Shown here: piece after piece, positions 1-5,121 of the stretch
Position numbering within the stretch: the stretch's first letter is position 1
Layout of the letters: each line of letters begins with the position of its first letter
Origin: Candidatus Electrothrix marina
Lineage (GTDB): Bacteria > Desulfobacterota > Desulfobulbia > Desulfobulbales > Desulfobulbaceae
NCBI GenBank assembly: GCA_004028495.1
Contig: MTKS01000074.1
Coordinates: 1 to 7,132 of the forward strand
Reading direction: 5' to 3'
DNA length: 7,132 bases
The notes under the pieces: model-generated
The model's input: only the letters and a program-made list of their open reading frames with translations
Database searches by the model: none
Told to the model about the DNA's origin: nothing
Made by a program: the position numbers and the translations under genes

Positions 1-811
1 ACTGGCTCTGTACTTTGTTCATGGCCTTGATCAGATGCAAGGGCCCGGCAGAGTAGCCGATCCGCCAACCGGTCATGGCAAAGGACTTGGAAACTCCGTT
101 CAGGACGATGGTCTGGGCCTTCAAAGCAGGTTCCACATCCAGGATGTGAGGCAGTTTGCCGTCCATATAGGTGACGGTCTCATAGATATCATCGGTAACA
201 ATCAGCCATCCTCGCTCCAGAGCCATCTTGGCCACAGCCTTGAGGGCAGTGGTGGAAAAAATAGAGCCTGTAGGGTTTGACGGGCTGTTAAGAAAAATGG
301 CACGGGTCTTATCGGTTGCTTTTGCTGCCAAGGTTTCCGGATTCAGATCAAAGTCCATCGACTCATCCAGAGGAACAATGACCGGAACACCGCCAGCCAG
401 TTGGACCATAGGCGGGTAGGAAACCCAGTAAGGGGCCGGGATCAGCACTTCGTCGCCGGGATTGAGCATGGCCTGAAAGATATTATACAGTCCGTGCTTG
501 CCTCCGCAACAGACCTGGATTTCGTCCGGGGTGTATTCCCAGTCATGATCTTCCTTAAAACGCATGCAGATAGCCTCCCGCAGTTCCGGGATGCCGGGGA
601 CAGCTGTATAGCGGGTATGGCCGTCGTCGATGGCTTTTTTACCGGCTTCGCAAACATGCTTCGGAGTGTCGAAATCCGGTTCACCAACGCTGAAATTCAG
701 AATATCCTCACCTGCCGCTTTCAGCGCCTTGGCCTTGGCGTTGATCGCTAAGGTCGGGGAGGGCGGTACCTGTAATACGCGTTCAGCGAGAGTGATTATT
801 TCCTGAGACAT
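1..811 (-). CDS. aspC: Aspartate aminotransferase, class Ib (partial, C-terminus beyond left edge)
   Basis: This is a PLP-dependent aspartate/2-oxoglutarate aminotransferase of the cytosol, linking oxaloacetate and aspartate. The 270 complete codons visible have no stop; relatives are about 390-400 residues, so the C-terminal third is missing. The N-terminus (LAERV..PSPTLAI.AKAK, then GEPDFDTP near residues 43-50) is typical of the Thermus/Bacillus-type class Ib enzymes. Further motifs are PAPYWVSYP at 125-133, NSPSNPTG at 175-182 (substrate/PLP Asn179), TDDIYE at 206-211 (Asp207 for the PLP ring nitrogen) and SKSFAMTGWRIGY at 241-253, where Lys242 should form the Schiff base and Arg250 bind phosphate. 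The ATG at 811-809 is preceded by AGAGG (824-820), 8 nt away. The gene lies 387 bp downstream of the protease and probably has its own promoter. The family is certain. Substrate preference (aspartate, or another amino acid such as prephenate-linked substrates) is inferred. Confidence 0.95.
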   Translation of the reverse strand, partial: MSQEIITLAERVLQVPPSPTLAINAKAKALKAAGEDILNFSVGEPDFDTPKHVCEAGKKAIDDGHTRYTAVPGIPELREAICMRFKEDHDWEYTPDEIQVCCGGKHGLYNIFQAMLNPGDEVLIPAPYWVSYPPMVQLAGGVPVIVPLDESMDFDLNPETLAAKATDKTRAIFLNSPSNPTGSIFSTTALKAVAKMALERGWLIVTDDIYETVTYMDGKLPHILDVEPALKAQTIVLNGVSKSFAMTGWRIGYSAGPLHLIKAMNKVQSQ

Positions 812-851
812 GATTTTTTCCTCTTTGAGCAGATTGGATAAAATGTGCTTG

Positions 852-865
852 TGTTGTTCACAACA
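852..865. promoter_or_regulatory. Short dyad upstream of aspC, possible operator
   Basis: TGTTGT-TC-ACAACA is a perfect 6+2+6 palindrome about 40 bp upstream of the aspC start. On the minus strand it overlaps TTGTGA, which could serve as a weak -35 box. A repressor or activator site here is inference from symmetry and position only. No regulator family is recognised from the motif. Confidence 0.25.
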
Positions 866-956
866 TAAATTTCACCCTGCTCTAGCAGGTTCCGCCTTTT
901 TTATCAAGAGCAATCGCGCCTATTCTGCGGATTTTTTGTTTGCTGTGGTATGCGGG

Positions 957-1090
957 AGACCCGTTCATTGGAAGGGAGGTCGTCAGGCGGGAAAAAGGAT
1001 ACTCGATGCGAACCTGTCGTGATATGTATCATGAACTTGCCATGATACATATCACGACGCAGAAAGAGTTCTCATCTTTTGGTGCCGGGA
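957..1090 (+). repeat. Diverged dispersed repeat, copy A
   Basis: Two parts of this stretch recur near parA. The 14-mer GTCAGGCGGGAAAA at 982-995 is identical to 3164-3177, with loosely similar flanks. Bases 1041-1080 match 3617-3656 at 30 of 40 positions without gaps (counted by eye), and the similarity continues less clearly on both sides (1024-1090 against 3601-3664). Read on the plus strand, both copies give a peptide of the form MI-x-x-T-x-QK-x-FSSF. The repeat could therefore be a fragment of a once-coding sequence. In copy A the two halves are contiguous. In the other copy about 420 bp separates them. Confidence 0.5.
1016..1058. repeat. Perfect 18-bp inverted repeat (hairpin, 7-nt loop)
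   Basis: The left arm GTCGTGATATGTATCATG (1016-1033) and the right arm CATGATACATATCACGAC (1041-1058) are exact reverse complements around the loop AACTTGC. The hairpin sits between the protease stop and the aspC start. Neither strand has a T-tract after it, so it is not a standard intrinsic terminator. It could be an mRNA 3'-end stabiliser, a protein-binding dyad or part of a mobile-element end. It lies inside repeat copy A, but the corresponding bases near 3601-3640 do not form the same hairpin. Confidence 0.85.
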
Positions 1091-1198
1091 TGGGAAAGAA
1101 CATGGTTGTGGTTCTTGAAGATGGCTGCGAGCTGCTCAATGAGGACGCGAGAGCTGAAAACCTCTGGCGAGTCCAGCCCGCAGGCATTTTTATTGCTC

Positions 1199-2740
1199 TC
1201 AGAGCAAAGGGATGACAACTACTTTTGGTTTCGCCGGACAGCCATTCGAGTTAATCGGCGTGTTTGCAGGAGTGTCTGGACATTCATCATTTGCATCCGG
1301 CACTCCGTCTCCATCCGTATCTGGGCACACTGGGAACTCCGGCGGTATACAGACCAGCGCACCATGAAGATTGACTCGGCCGTATTTTGTCCAAGCAAGA
1401 AAATCTTGATTGAGGGCACCTGTTTTCTCTGCACTGCTTTCAATACAATCCCGAACTGCCGTATTGGTCGGATCAGCAATGTAGCTCCATACCATTGCCG
1501 CAATACCTGAAACAATTGGTGTTGCCATTGAGGTACCGGATTTCCAGTTGTAGCAATCTGGAATTCCTCCGCAGTATGCTCCCGGCACAGCAGCAAAAAT
1601 AGTGCCTTTTCCATCAATCATAGAAAGAGCACCTCCGGGAGCGGCGACGGATACCCAATCATTGCCGAAAGTGGAAAAGGATGAAAGATTGTCATAATGA
1701 TCTGTGGAGGCAACACTGATGACATTTTCATAAGCAGCAGGATACTGTTTGACCATATCGTAGTTGTTTCCTGCTCCGGCCACTATCACCGCCCCGTTTT
1801 CCCAGGCGTAGTTCACTGCGGCTTCAATCGCAGCAGAGTCATCCGGGCCTGCAAGACTCATGTTGATGACCTGATATCCATTGTCGGCAGCATACGTAAT
1901 GGCCTCAATGACATCGGCGTCATCGCAATAGGCGGTGTAACCATATTCTGGAAACCCTGGGATCAATTCAATCTCATAGCAAACTTTTAGGGAACCAATC
2001 TTGGACTCCCAAGCCACTCCGGCTGTGCCAATGTCGTTGTCGGTTTCTGCGGCGGCGATGGAGGCCACATGAGTGCCGTGTCCAACGAGGTCTGTTAGGG
2101 TGGTGCTTACGGTGAAATTTACCTGTTCAATGCACTTGCCGTCAAGATCAGGATGGGAGCACTCAACCCCGCTGTCAAGTATAGCTATCTTAATGTCTGG
2201 GCTGCCATGCGTGAGTGCCCAGCCTTCCGGGGCATCAATGTCTGCATCAGGAGTACCCCAGTATGCAGGAGCAGTATCTTCAAAAGTTACAGGATTCATC
2301 TCTGCACCAAATCCCTGCCCGGTATTGTCCAAGTGCCATTGCTCGGTGAAGTTGTTAGACACATTGTAAGGAGCAGGCAGGCTGCCTTCTGCGGTGGTCA
2401 GGGTACGCCTATAGTTGGGTTCAGCGAACGCCACCTTGGAATTCTTTTTGTAGGCTTTGATAGCATCCGACACCGTGCCATCCGGCACCTCAACTACTTC
2501 AATCCCAATTTTCTGTATTTTTTTGACAACGTTTCCTTTAGCCTTGCTGTGCAATGCTGCCTTCTCAGATGCCGAGGCATTTTTTTTGAATGACACCAAG
2601 ACTTGATTCTCAACTGGCTGAGGTTTGGGCGGCTTTTTGTCAGGCTTGTTTGCCTTACTTATTCCTGCTGAAGCACCAGAACACAGAATTAATACTGCAC
2701 AGAAAGCGGTTCCTGCCGTCGCTATTTTCCAATTTTTCAT
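1199..2740 (-). CDS. Secreted subtilisin-like serine protease (peptidase S8) with a thrombospondin type 3 repeat
   Basis: The 513-residue protein is an exported endopeptidase. Residues 1-25 form a Sec signal peptide ending in SGASA, with a likely type I cut before Gly26. The LILC stretch is not a good lipobox. Residues about 45-112 resemble an S8 propeptide (NQVLVSFKK to AFAEPNY), which normally acts as a folding chaperone and inhibitor and is then removed. The peptidase domain spans about 135-460 with the triad Asp189 (AILDSG), His221 (GHGTHVAS) and Ser404 (SGTSMATP), plus oxyanion Asn325 (AGAGNN). Residues 471-501 (DTDGDGVPDANDECPDTP, then NSNGCP) are a calcium-binding thrombospondin type 3 repeat often found in surface or secreted proteins, followed by the short tail KPKVVVIPLL. 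The ATG at 2740 has a strong GGAGG (2753-2749) 8 nt upstream. All catalytic residues are present, so it should be active. Substrate and final location (periplasm, surface or medium) are not shown. Confidence 0.95.
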   Translation of the reverse strand: MKNWKIATAGTAFCAVLILCSGASAGISKANKPDKKPPKPQPVENQVLVSFKKNASASEKAALHSKAKGNVVKKIQKIGIEVVEVPDGTVSDAIKAYKKNSKVAFAEPNYRRTLTTAEGSLPAPYNVSNNFTEQWHLDNTGQGFGAEMNPVTFEDTAPAYWGTPDADIDAPEGWALTHGSPDIKIAILDSGVECSHPDLDGKCIEQVNFTVSTTLTDLVGHGTHVASIAAAETDNDIGTAGVAWESKIGSLKVCYEIELIPGFPEYGYTAYCDDADVIEAITYAADNGYQVINMSLAGPDDSAAIEAAVNYAWENGAVIVAGAGNNYDMVKQYPAAYENVISVASTDHYDNLSSFSTFGNDWVSVAAPGGALSMIDGKGTIFAAVPGAYCGGIPDCYNWKSGTSMATPIVSGIAAMVWSYIADPTNTAVRDCIESSAEKTGALNQDFLAWTKYGRVNLHGALVCIPPEFPVCPDTDGDGVPDANDECPDTPANTPINSNGCPAKPKVVVIPLL

Positions 2741-2777
2741 TGTGCAATCCTCCCTGAACTTATTAATGCATTTTCAG

Positions 2778-2866
2778 TCAGCCAGCTTGTATCGAAGAAC
2801 GCCCCCGGCACACGGCTTTCCCGTCGGGGCTCATTTTACTCACCCCGTCCTGCAAGATTTTATTGT
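2778..2866 (-). promoter_or_regulatory. Structured leader upstream of the protease (candidate regulatory RNA or short uORF)
   Basis: The protease mRNA leader can form two mutually exclusive hairpins. In one, GCCCC (2830-2826) pairs with GGGGC (2805-2801), enclosing ACGG-GAAAG-CCGT (2824-2812). In the other, GGGG (2846-2843) pairs with the same CCCC. The sequence GACGGGAAAGCC loosely recalls GACGCAAAGCC of class I cyclic-di-GMP riboswitches, but the conserved 5' GCAAA element is not convincing. The same bases also encode a possible 21-codon ORF from GTG 2843 to TGA 2778. A switch, an attenuating leader peptide, or chance structure are all open. A -10-like TAAAAT lies just upstream, near 2864-2859. 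Confidence 0.3.
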
Positions 2867-2930
2867 CCCTCCATTAGTAAAAATAACAGATGTAGAGAGA
2901 AGGCAGGAAGTTATCCCGTCTTCTCCTTTC

Positions 2931-3115
2931 CTACTCTATACACTATTTATACGCATTGCGAAATATTTTCAGTCATGGCGACACCTTTAACCCCTTAATC
3001 TCCTGATACAACTAATGGCATTGCCAGGGCAGGAAGGCCTTTTTCGGGTGGGGCATCATGGTCCGATGGTGATCGTCCGGCGAACCGTTGGGGGGAAGGA
3101 ATACGGCTCTGTGGC
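2931..3115 (-). pseudogene. purL: Decayed copy of the purL 3' end
   Basis: Bases 2931-3071 align without gaps to the terminal coding bases of intact purL (6120-6260), 108 of 141 identical by hand count. The similarity continues to 3115 after a 27-nt deletion and a 1-nt indel. Conceptual translation gives MMPHPKKAFLPWQCH, stop, LYQEIKGLKVSP, stop, LKIFRNAYK, stop, CIE, stop, against MPHPERAFLPWQCHW...SPWLKMFRNAYDWCVK in the real protein. Three Trp codons have become TAG or TGA by G-to-A changes, and the catalytic Glu of PHPER is now Lys. It covers only the last ~60-70 codons, has no start and cannot be functional. It marks an old duplication or insertion at the purL 3' end. Confidence 0.9.
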
Positions 3116-3134
3116 TGTACTGTACGCCCTTGTC

Positions 3135-3180
3135 AAGACCTTGGTTGCGGAGGAAGGTTAGCAGTCAGGCGGGAAAAGAT
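3135..3180 (+). repeat. Diverged dispersed repeat, copy B, first half
   Basis: This stretch contains the same 14-mer GTCAGGCGGGAAAA (3164-3177) as 982-995. Upstream resemblance is approximate (AGACC, then GGAGGAAGGT against GAAGGGAGGT, with a 3-nt indel). In one plus-strand frame both copies read VRREK. It directly follows the purL remnant. A single 14-mer shared within 7 kb could be chance, but it lies in the same order and orientation as the second shared block. Confidence 0.4.
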
Positions 3181-3302
3181 TGAGTATCCAGCAAGGAAAA
3201 CTACGGGCGATGATTTATTCAAGAAACGGGAATATCGCAACGGGGGAAGCACGCAGCCCGGATGGAAGGAAATGGAGGCAGGGGGGTGTCATTAGAGGGA
3301 TA

Positions 3303-3330
3303 CCGTATGTCCCCGCACTGGGACATACGG
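3303..3330. repeat. Perfect 11-bp inverted repeat, possible mRNA 3' end
   Basis: CCGTATGTCCC (3303-3313) and GGGACATACGG (3320-3330) are exact reverse complements with the 6-nt loop CGCACT. On the minus strand the hairpin starts 36 nt after the stop of the small ORF at 3367. It could end or protect that transcript. There is no T-tract after it on either strand, so an intrinsic terminator is not established. Confidence 0.6.
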
Positions 3331-3366
3331 GCTCTCTGCATATCAGGGAAACGGCGGACCCTGCTC

Positions 3367-3504
3367 TTATCTCCCTTTCCTGGAAGGGGTTAATGGTTTA
3401 GGCGGTAGCGGCTGAATATAGCCTCCGGCCTTGCCTTTTTTTTGTCGTCCTAACGACGGTATCGGACGCGGCGGAGTTATTGCTGGCGTTTTCTTTTCGT
3501 TCAT
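3367..3504 (-). CDS. Possible 45-residue Pro/Lys-rich small protein
   Basis: An ATG at 3504-3502 is preceded by AGAGGAG (3517-3511) with 6 nt spacing, and opens a 45-codon frame ending TAA at 3369-3367. The peptide starts MNEKKTPAITPPRPIPSLG and ends PLPPKPLTPSRKGR. It is basic and has 11 prolines, with no TM segment or signal peptide. It lies 217 bp downstream of the parA stop, on the same strand. Caution is needed: the frame stays open and protein-like upstream of this ATG, and the apparent ribosome binding site encodes Glu-Glu in that reading. The peptide may simply be the tail of the broken gene described separately. No family is recognised. Confidence 0.35.
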   Translation of the reverse strand: MNEKKTPAITPPRPIPSLGRQKKGKAGGYIQPLPPKPLTPSRKGR

Positions 3505-3624
3505 GTACTGCTCCTCTGGTGGAATATTGAGATCCTGTTTCAGCAAGTATACGTCGCTGGTGGTAGATCACAAGGAAATAACAGTAGGAGTGCCATCAAG
3601 GTATATGATGGATTGGCATGATAT
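3367..3624 (-). pseudogene. Broken ORF downstream of parA (possible gene remnant)
   Basis: Read in one frame from 3624, the minus strand gives IIYLDGTPTVISL, a TGA stop (3570-3568), then STTSDVYLLKQDLNIPPEEQ continuing into the Pro/Lys-rich tail to TAA 3369-3367. A TAA at 3627-3625 closes the frame upstream. The composition looks coding on both sides of the TGA. The stop could be a Trp TGG changed to TGA, the same kind of change seen in the nearby purL remnant. The right end overlaps the dispersed repeat, so any 5' part is lost or replaced. I do not recognise the family. A chance open frame remains possible. Confidence 0.4.
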
Positions 3625-3664
3625 TTATGACACCGCAAAAAAGATTCTCATCCTTTTTGCGGGA
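3601..3664 (+). repeat. Diverged dispersed repeat, copy B, second half
   Basis: Bases 3617-3656 match 1041-1080 at 30 of 40 ungapped positions, with weaker similarity on both sides. The plus-strand frame from ATG 3618 reads MIFMTPQKRFSSF, against MIHITTQKEFSSF in copy A. This conservation of reading may reflect a former coding function. The frame runs to TAA 3749 (43 residues) into the parA 3' end and has no ribosome binding site, so it is not called as a gene. Confidence 0.5.
3633..3662. terminator. Hairpin downstream of parA (possible terminator)
   Basis: CCGCAAAAA (3633-3641) pairs with TTTTTGCGG (3654-3662). After one A/C mismatch the stem continues GAT/ATC around the loop TCTC. It begins about 58 nt past the parA stop on the minus strand. 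The T-run is inside the stem rather than after it, so termination is uncertain. It overlaps the dispersed repeat. Confidence 0.35.
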
Positions 3665-3720
3665 GGAGCCAGTATGCCGAGTGAAGGATGAAACTGCCGG
3701 GACAGATCTTTATTGTCGTA

Positions 3721-4779
3721 TTATTCTATCTGCTGCACCAGCTGAGTAATATTGGGTACCTGTTTTTCGAGTTGCGATTGATTTACCTTAATAGAACGTC
3801 CTGCAACATTTTTAGGCCCGGCTGTTAGCGAAGCTATAGGTATGCCTAAGGCTCCTGAAACTACAGAAGCAGTGTTTGCGTCATTCACTTCATACTGAAA
3901 CATTGCTTTAAAAGTTCTTTTTGAGTTCGGAGTAGGAGCACCGTTCGGGTGTATGTAAAAAGATTGTGGTGAAGATTGCCATACGCTCCATATTTCTTCG
4001 CTAATTTCATTTACTACCGTCTTGAATGCGGATGCGGATGAATGGTTCATTTGTGTCAGACGGTTTCCGACGTACATATAGATACTGGGGAGTGCCATTT
4101 TGTATCTGTCTGAATTCAGGTAATAGTCAGACTGAGGGTCTCCTTGGTGTCTTACACGTCCATAGACCAAAGACAATACTGCTTTCACCGCTCTTTTGGA
4201 CGATCCGTCAGCAGAGAAAGGAATGATTAACCTATCAGCAGCAGTCAAAGCAAGCTCAGTGTATATAGAAAAACTCGGGTTGCAATCGATGAAGACACAT
4301 GAATCTTCATTATTCCATGAGGTCAATATGTCCGCGATCAGGTCACGAACCCAAAGATGAACAATTCTCCATGCCTCTTGAGGTCCGGGAAATGTGGCAC
4401 CTGTTACTTTTGAAGCCTGCATTTCAAGCCGCTCGTCACCGACCACCAGATAAAGATTACTTGGGACTCGATTGTTATATTGAGCGACATTGGTTATATA
4501 AGATGCGCCGGATTGCGGTGACACATAAGGACTGAGTATCCTGTCTTCAATATATCCGGATATTGTGCATCTGGGTTTTGATGTATGGATTTGCGTTAAT
4601 ATTTTCTCGCCTTCAGTCATTCCGCCAAGCAGCATTGAAGATGAATTGGCCTGAGGGCATAAATCAGCAACCAATACTTTTTTGCTTGGGTTCTGCCGGG
4701 CGTATTCAGATGCTAATTGAAAGGTTAAGTAGCTTTTACCTACTCCGCCTTTATTATTCCATATCGCATAGATAGCCAT
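3721..4779 (-). CDS. Solitary ParA/MinD-type ATPase
   Basis: The 352-residue protein is a cytosolic P-loop ATPase of the ParA/Soj/MinD class, whose members dimerise on ATP and often bind DNA or membrane to position plasmids, chromosomes or protein complexes. The deviant Walker A is NNKGGVGKS (residues 8-16), with signature Lys10 and P-loop Lys15. VADLCPQAN (38-45) is the Walker A' region, where the usual second Asp (DxDPQ) is Cys41. FIDCNPSFS (163-171) is the switch II/Walker B region with Asp165. Residues ~225-352 form a longer C-terminal part rich in polar residues, with no recognised motif. The ATG at 4779 has only a weak purine-rich ribosome binding site (AGAGAGAAGA). No ParB, centromere-binding partner or replication gene is visible, so it is an orphan. 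It could be an accessory-element partition protein or an ATPase recruited to another system. The family is secure and the role is not. Confidence 0.9.
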   Translation of the reverse strand: MAIYAIWNNKGGVGKSYLTFQLASEYARQNPSKKVLVADLCPQANSSSMLLGGMTEGEKILTQIHTSKPRCTISGYIEDRILSPYVSPQSGASYITNVAQYNNRVPSNLYLVVGDERLEMQASKVTGATFPGPQEAWRIVHLWVRDLIADILTSWNNEDSCVFIDCNPSFSIYTELALTAADRLIIPFSADGSSKRAVKAVLSLVYGRVRHQGDPQSDYYLNSDRYKMALPSIYMYVGNRLTQMNHSSASAFKTVVNEISEEIWSVWQSSPQSFYIHPNGAPTPNSKRTFKAMFQYEVNDANTASVVSGALGIPIASLTAGPKNVAGRSIKVNQSQLEKQVPNITQLVQQIE

Positions 4780-5047
4780 TTCTTCTCTCTTTTTATTTAC
4801 TTGTTATTTACCTGTTATAACTCAACGTCTATTTTCATCTTATAGACACCCTGTCATCGGAAATGATTTTGAGTCAATAACCGACTGATTTGTACCCCGT
4901 CGCTACAGCAGCAACTATGACTATTCTACCAGACGTACCGTTGCTACTGTTAAGAAAAGTTATTTGCCAATCTAAAACAAATAGATAGCTACTGGCAGCA
5001 GGAAGAGTTTCCGGGCAGAGATGCGCTCCGCCTTTATCTCAATGTTG
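4780..5047. other. Spacer upstream of parA
   Basis: This AT-rich region presumably carries the parA promoter. It holds the tandem 11-bp repeats, a 6-bp dyad (GTCTAT 4827-4832 and ATAGAC 4842-4847), and four scattered GCTAC pentamers (4902, 4943, 4989, 5047) with irregular spacing. I see no gene on either strand, and no centromere-like array convincing enough to call. Confidence 0.5.
4793..4814 (-). promoter_or_regulatory. Two tandem 11-bp repeats in the parA leader, possible operator
   Basis: On the minus strand CAGGTAAATAA is followed at once by CAAGTAAATAA (one mismatch), 13 nt before the parA start, and TTATAA (4820-4815), a possible -10 element, lies directly before them. The 11-bp period puts both units on the same face of the helix. 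ParA proteins often autoregulate, so an operator or small iteron set is plausible. Two units in AT-rich DNA could be chance. Confidence 0.3.
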
Positions 5048-5085
5048 CTACCTCACACACCAATCATACGCATTCCGAAACATCT
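5048..5085 (-). repeat. 38-bp copy of the purL 3' terminus, attachment-site-like
   Basis: These bases match the last 38 bases of intact purL (6120-6157) at 34 positions with no gap. The minus strand reads MFRNAYDWCVR and TAG, against MFRNAYDWCVK and TAG in the gene. Similarity stops abruptly after 5085 and before 5048. It is in direct orientation with purL, and the membrane-protein gene lies exactly between the two copies. A displaced gene 3' end ending at the stop codon is what integration into the end of a gene leaves at the far side of the insert. Only the repeat is seen; the integration model is inferred. Confidence 0.85.
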
Positions 5086-5121
5086 GGATACGCAACAGCT
5101 AATACTTTAAGATATTGGAAC

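Larger units (their letters stand above)
812..1198. other. Spacer between the protease stop and aspC start
   Basis: This 387-bp stretch has no well-supported gene. From left to right it holds the aspC ribosome binding site (824-820), a short dyad (852-865), a diverged repeat shared with the parA region (957-1090), a perfect 18-bp hairpin (1016-1058), and a small stem-loop across the protease stop codon (TTGCTCT and AGAGCAA at 1193-1207). A plus-strand frame from ATG 1042 to TGA 1215 (57 codons) looks fairly protein-like near its end but has no ribosome binding site and runs into the protease 3' end, so it is not called as a gene. Confidence 0.6.
3116..3366. other. Spacer without a recognisable gene
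   Basis: The stretch holds one half of the dispersed repeat (3135-3180) and a strong hairpin (3303-3330). Plus-strand frames exist (one from TTG 3180 to 3401, one from GTG near 3287), but they lack family resemblance and the first runs through the opposite-strand small ORF. I see no supported gene. Confidence 0.4.

Noticed and set aside
876..901. CCTGC-TCTA-GCAGG stem followed by a T-run, as a terminator.
   Set aside because: Only a 5-bp stem, the T-run is separated by several bases, and there is no plus-strand transcript to end.
1042..1215. Plus-strand 57-codon frame ending in a protein-like stretch (VVVLEDGCELLNEDARAE).
   Set aside because: No ribosome binding site, the start lies in a hairpin arm, it overlaps the protease 3' end, and no family is recognised. 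Noted only as part of the repeat.
2681..2740. Lipoprotein signal (LILC) in the protease.
   Set aside because: The residue before Cys is Leu rather than Gly, Ala or Ser; a type I signal peptide cut after SGASA fits better.
2796..2831. Group II intron domain V-like hairpin (GAGC...GTTC ends).
   Set aside because: Stem pairing and bulge do not fit domain V, and no reverse transcriptase or other intron domains are nearby.
3180..3401. Plus-strand 73-codon frame from TTG.
   Set aside because: No ribosome binding site and no family resemblance, and it overlaps a better-supported minus-strand frame.
3397..3443. GC-rich stem followed by eight T residues on the plus strand, resembling a terminator.
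   Set aside because: The T-run is the complement of AAA AAA codons (Lys-Lys) in the minus-strand small frame, the stem is imperfect, and no plus-strand gene precedes it.
3431..3691. Plus-strand 86-codon frame from TTG.
   Set aside because: It runs antisense to the broken minus-strand ORF, which has the better coding appearance, and it lacks a ribosome binding site.
4994..5035. Possible fourth purL-end fragment (CAGGAAG and TTCCGGG in the same order as at 6209-6237).
   Set aside because: Only two 7-mers match, with different spacing, and the rest of the expected terminal sequence is not present to the left.
4902..5051. Four GCTAC pentamers upstream of parA as possible iterons or a parS array.
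   Set aside because: Spacing is irregular and the flanking bases do not agree among the copies.
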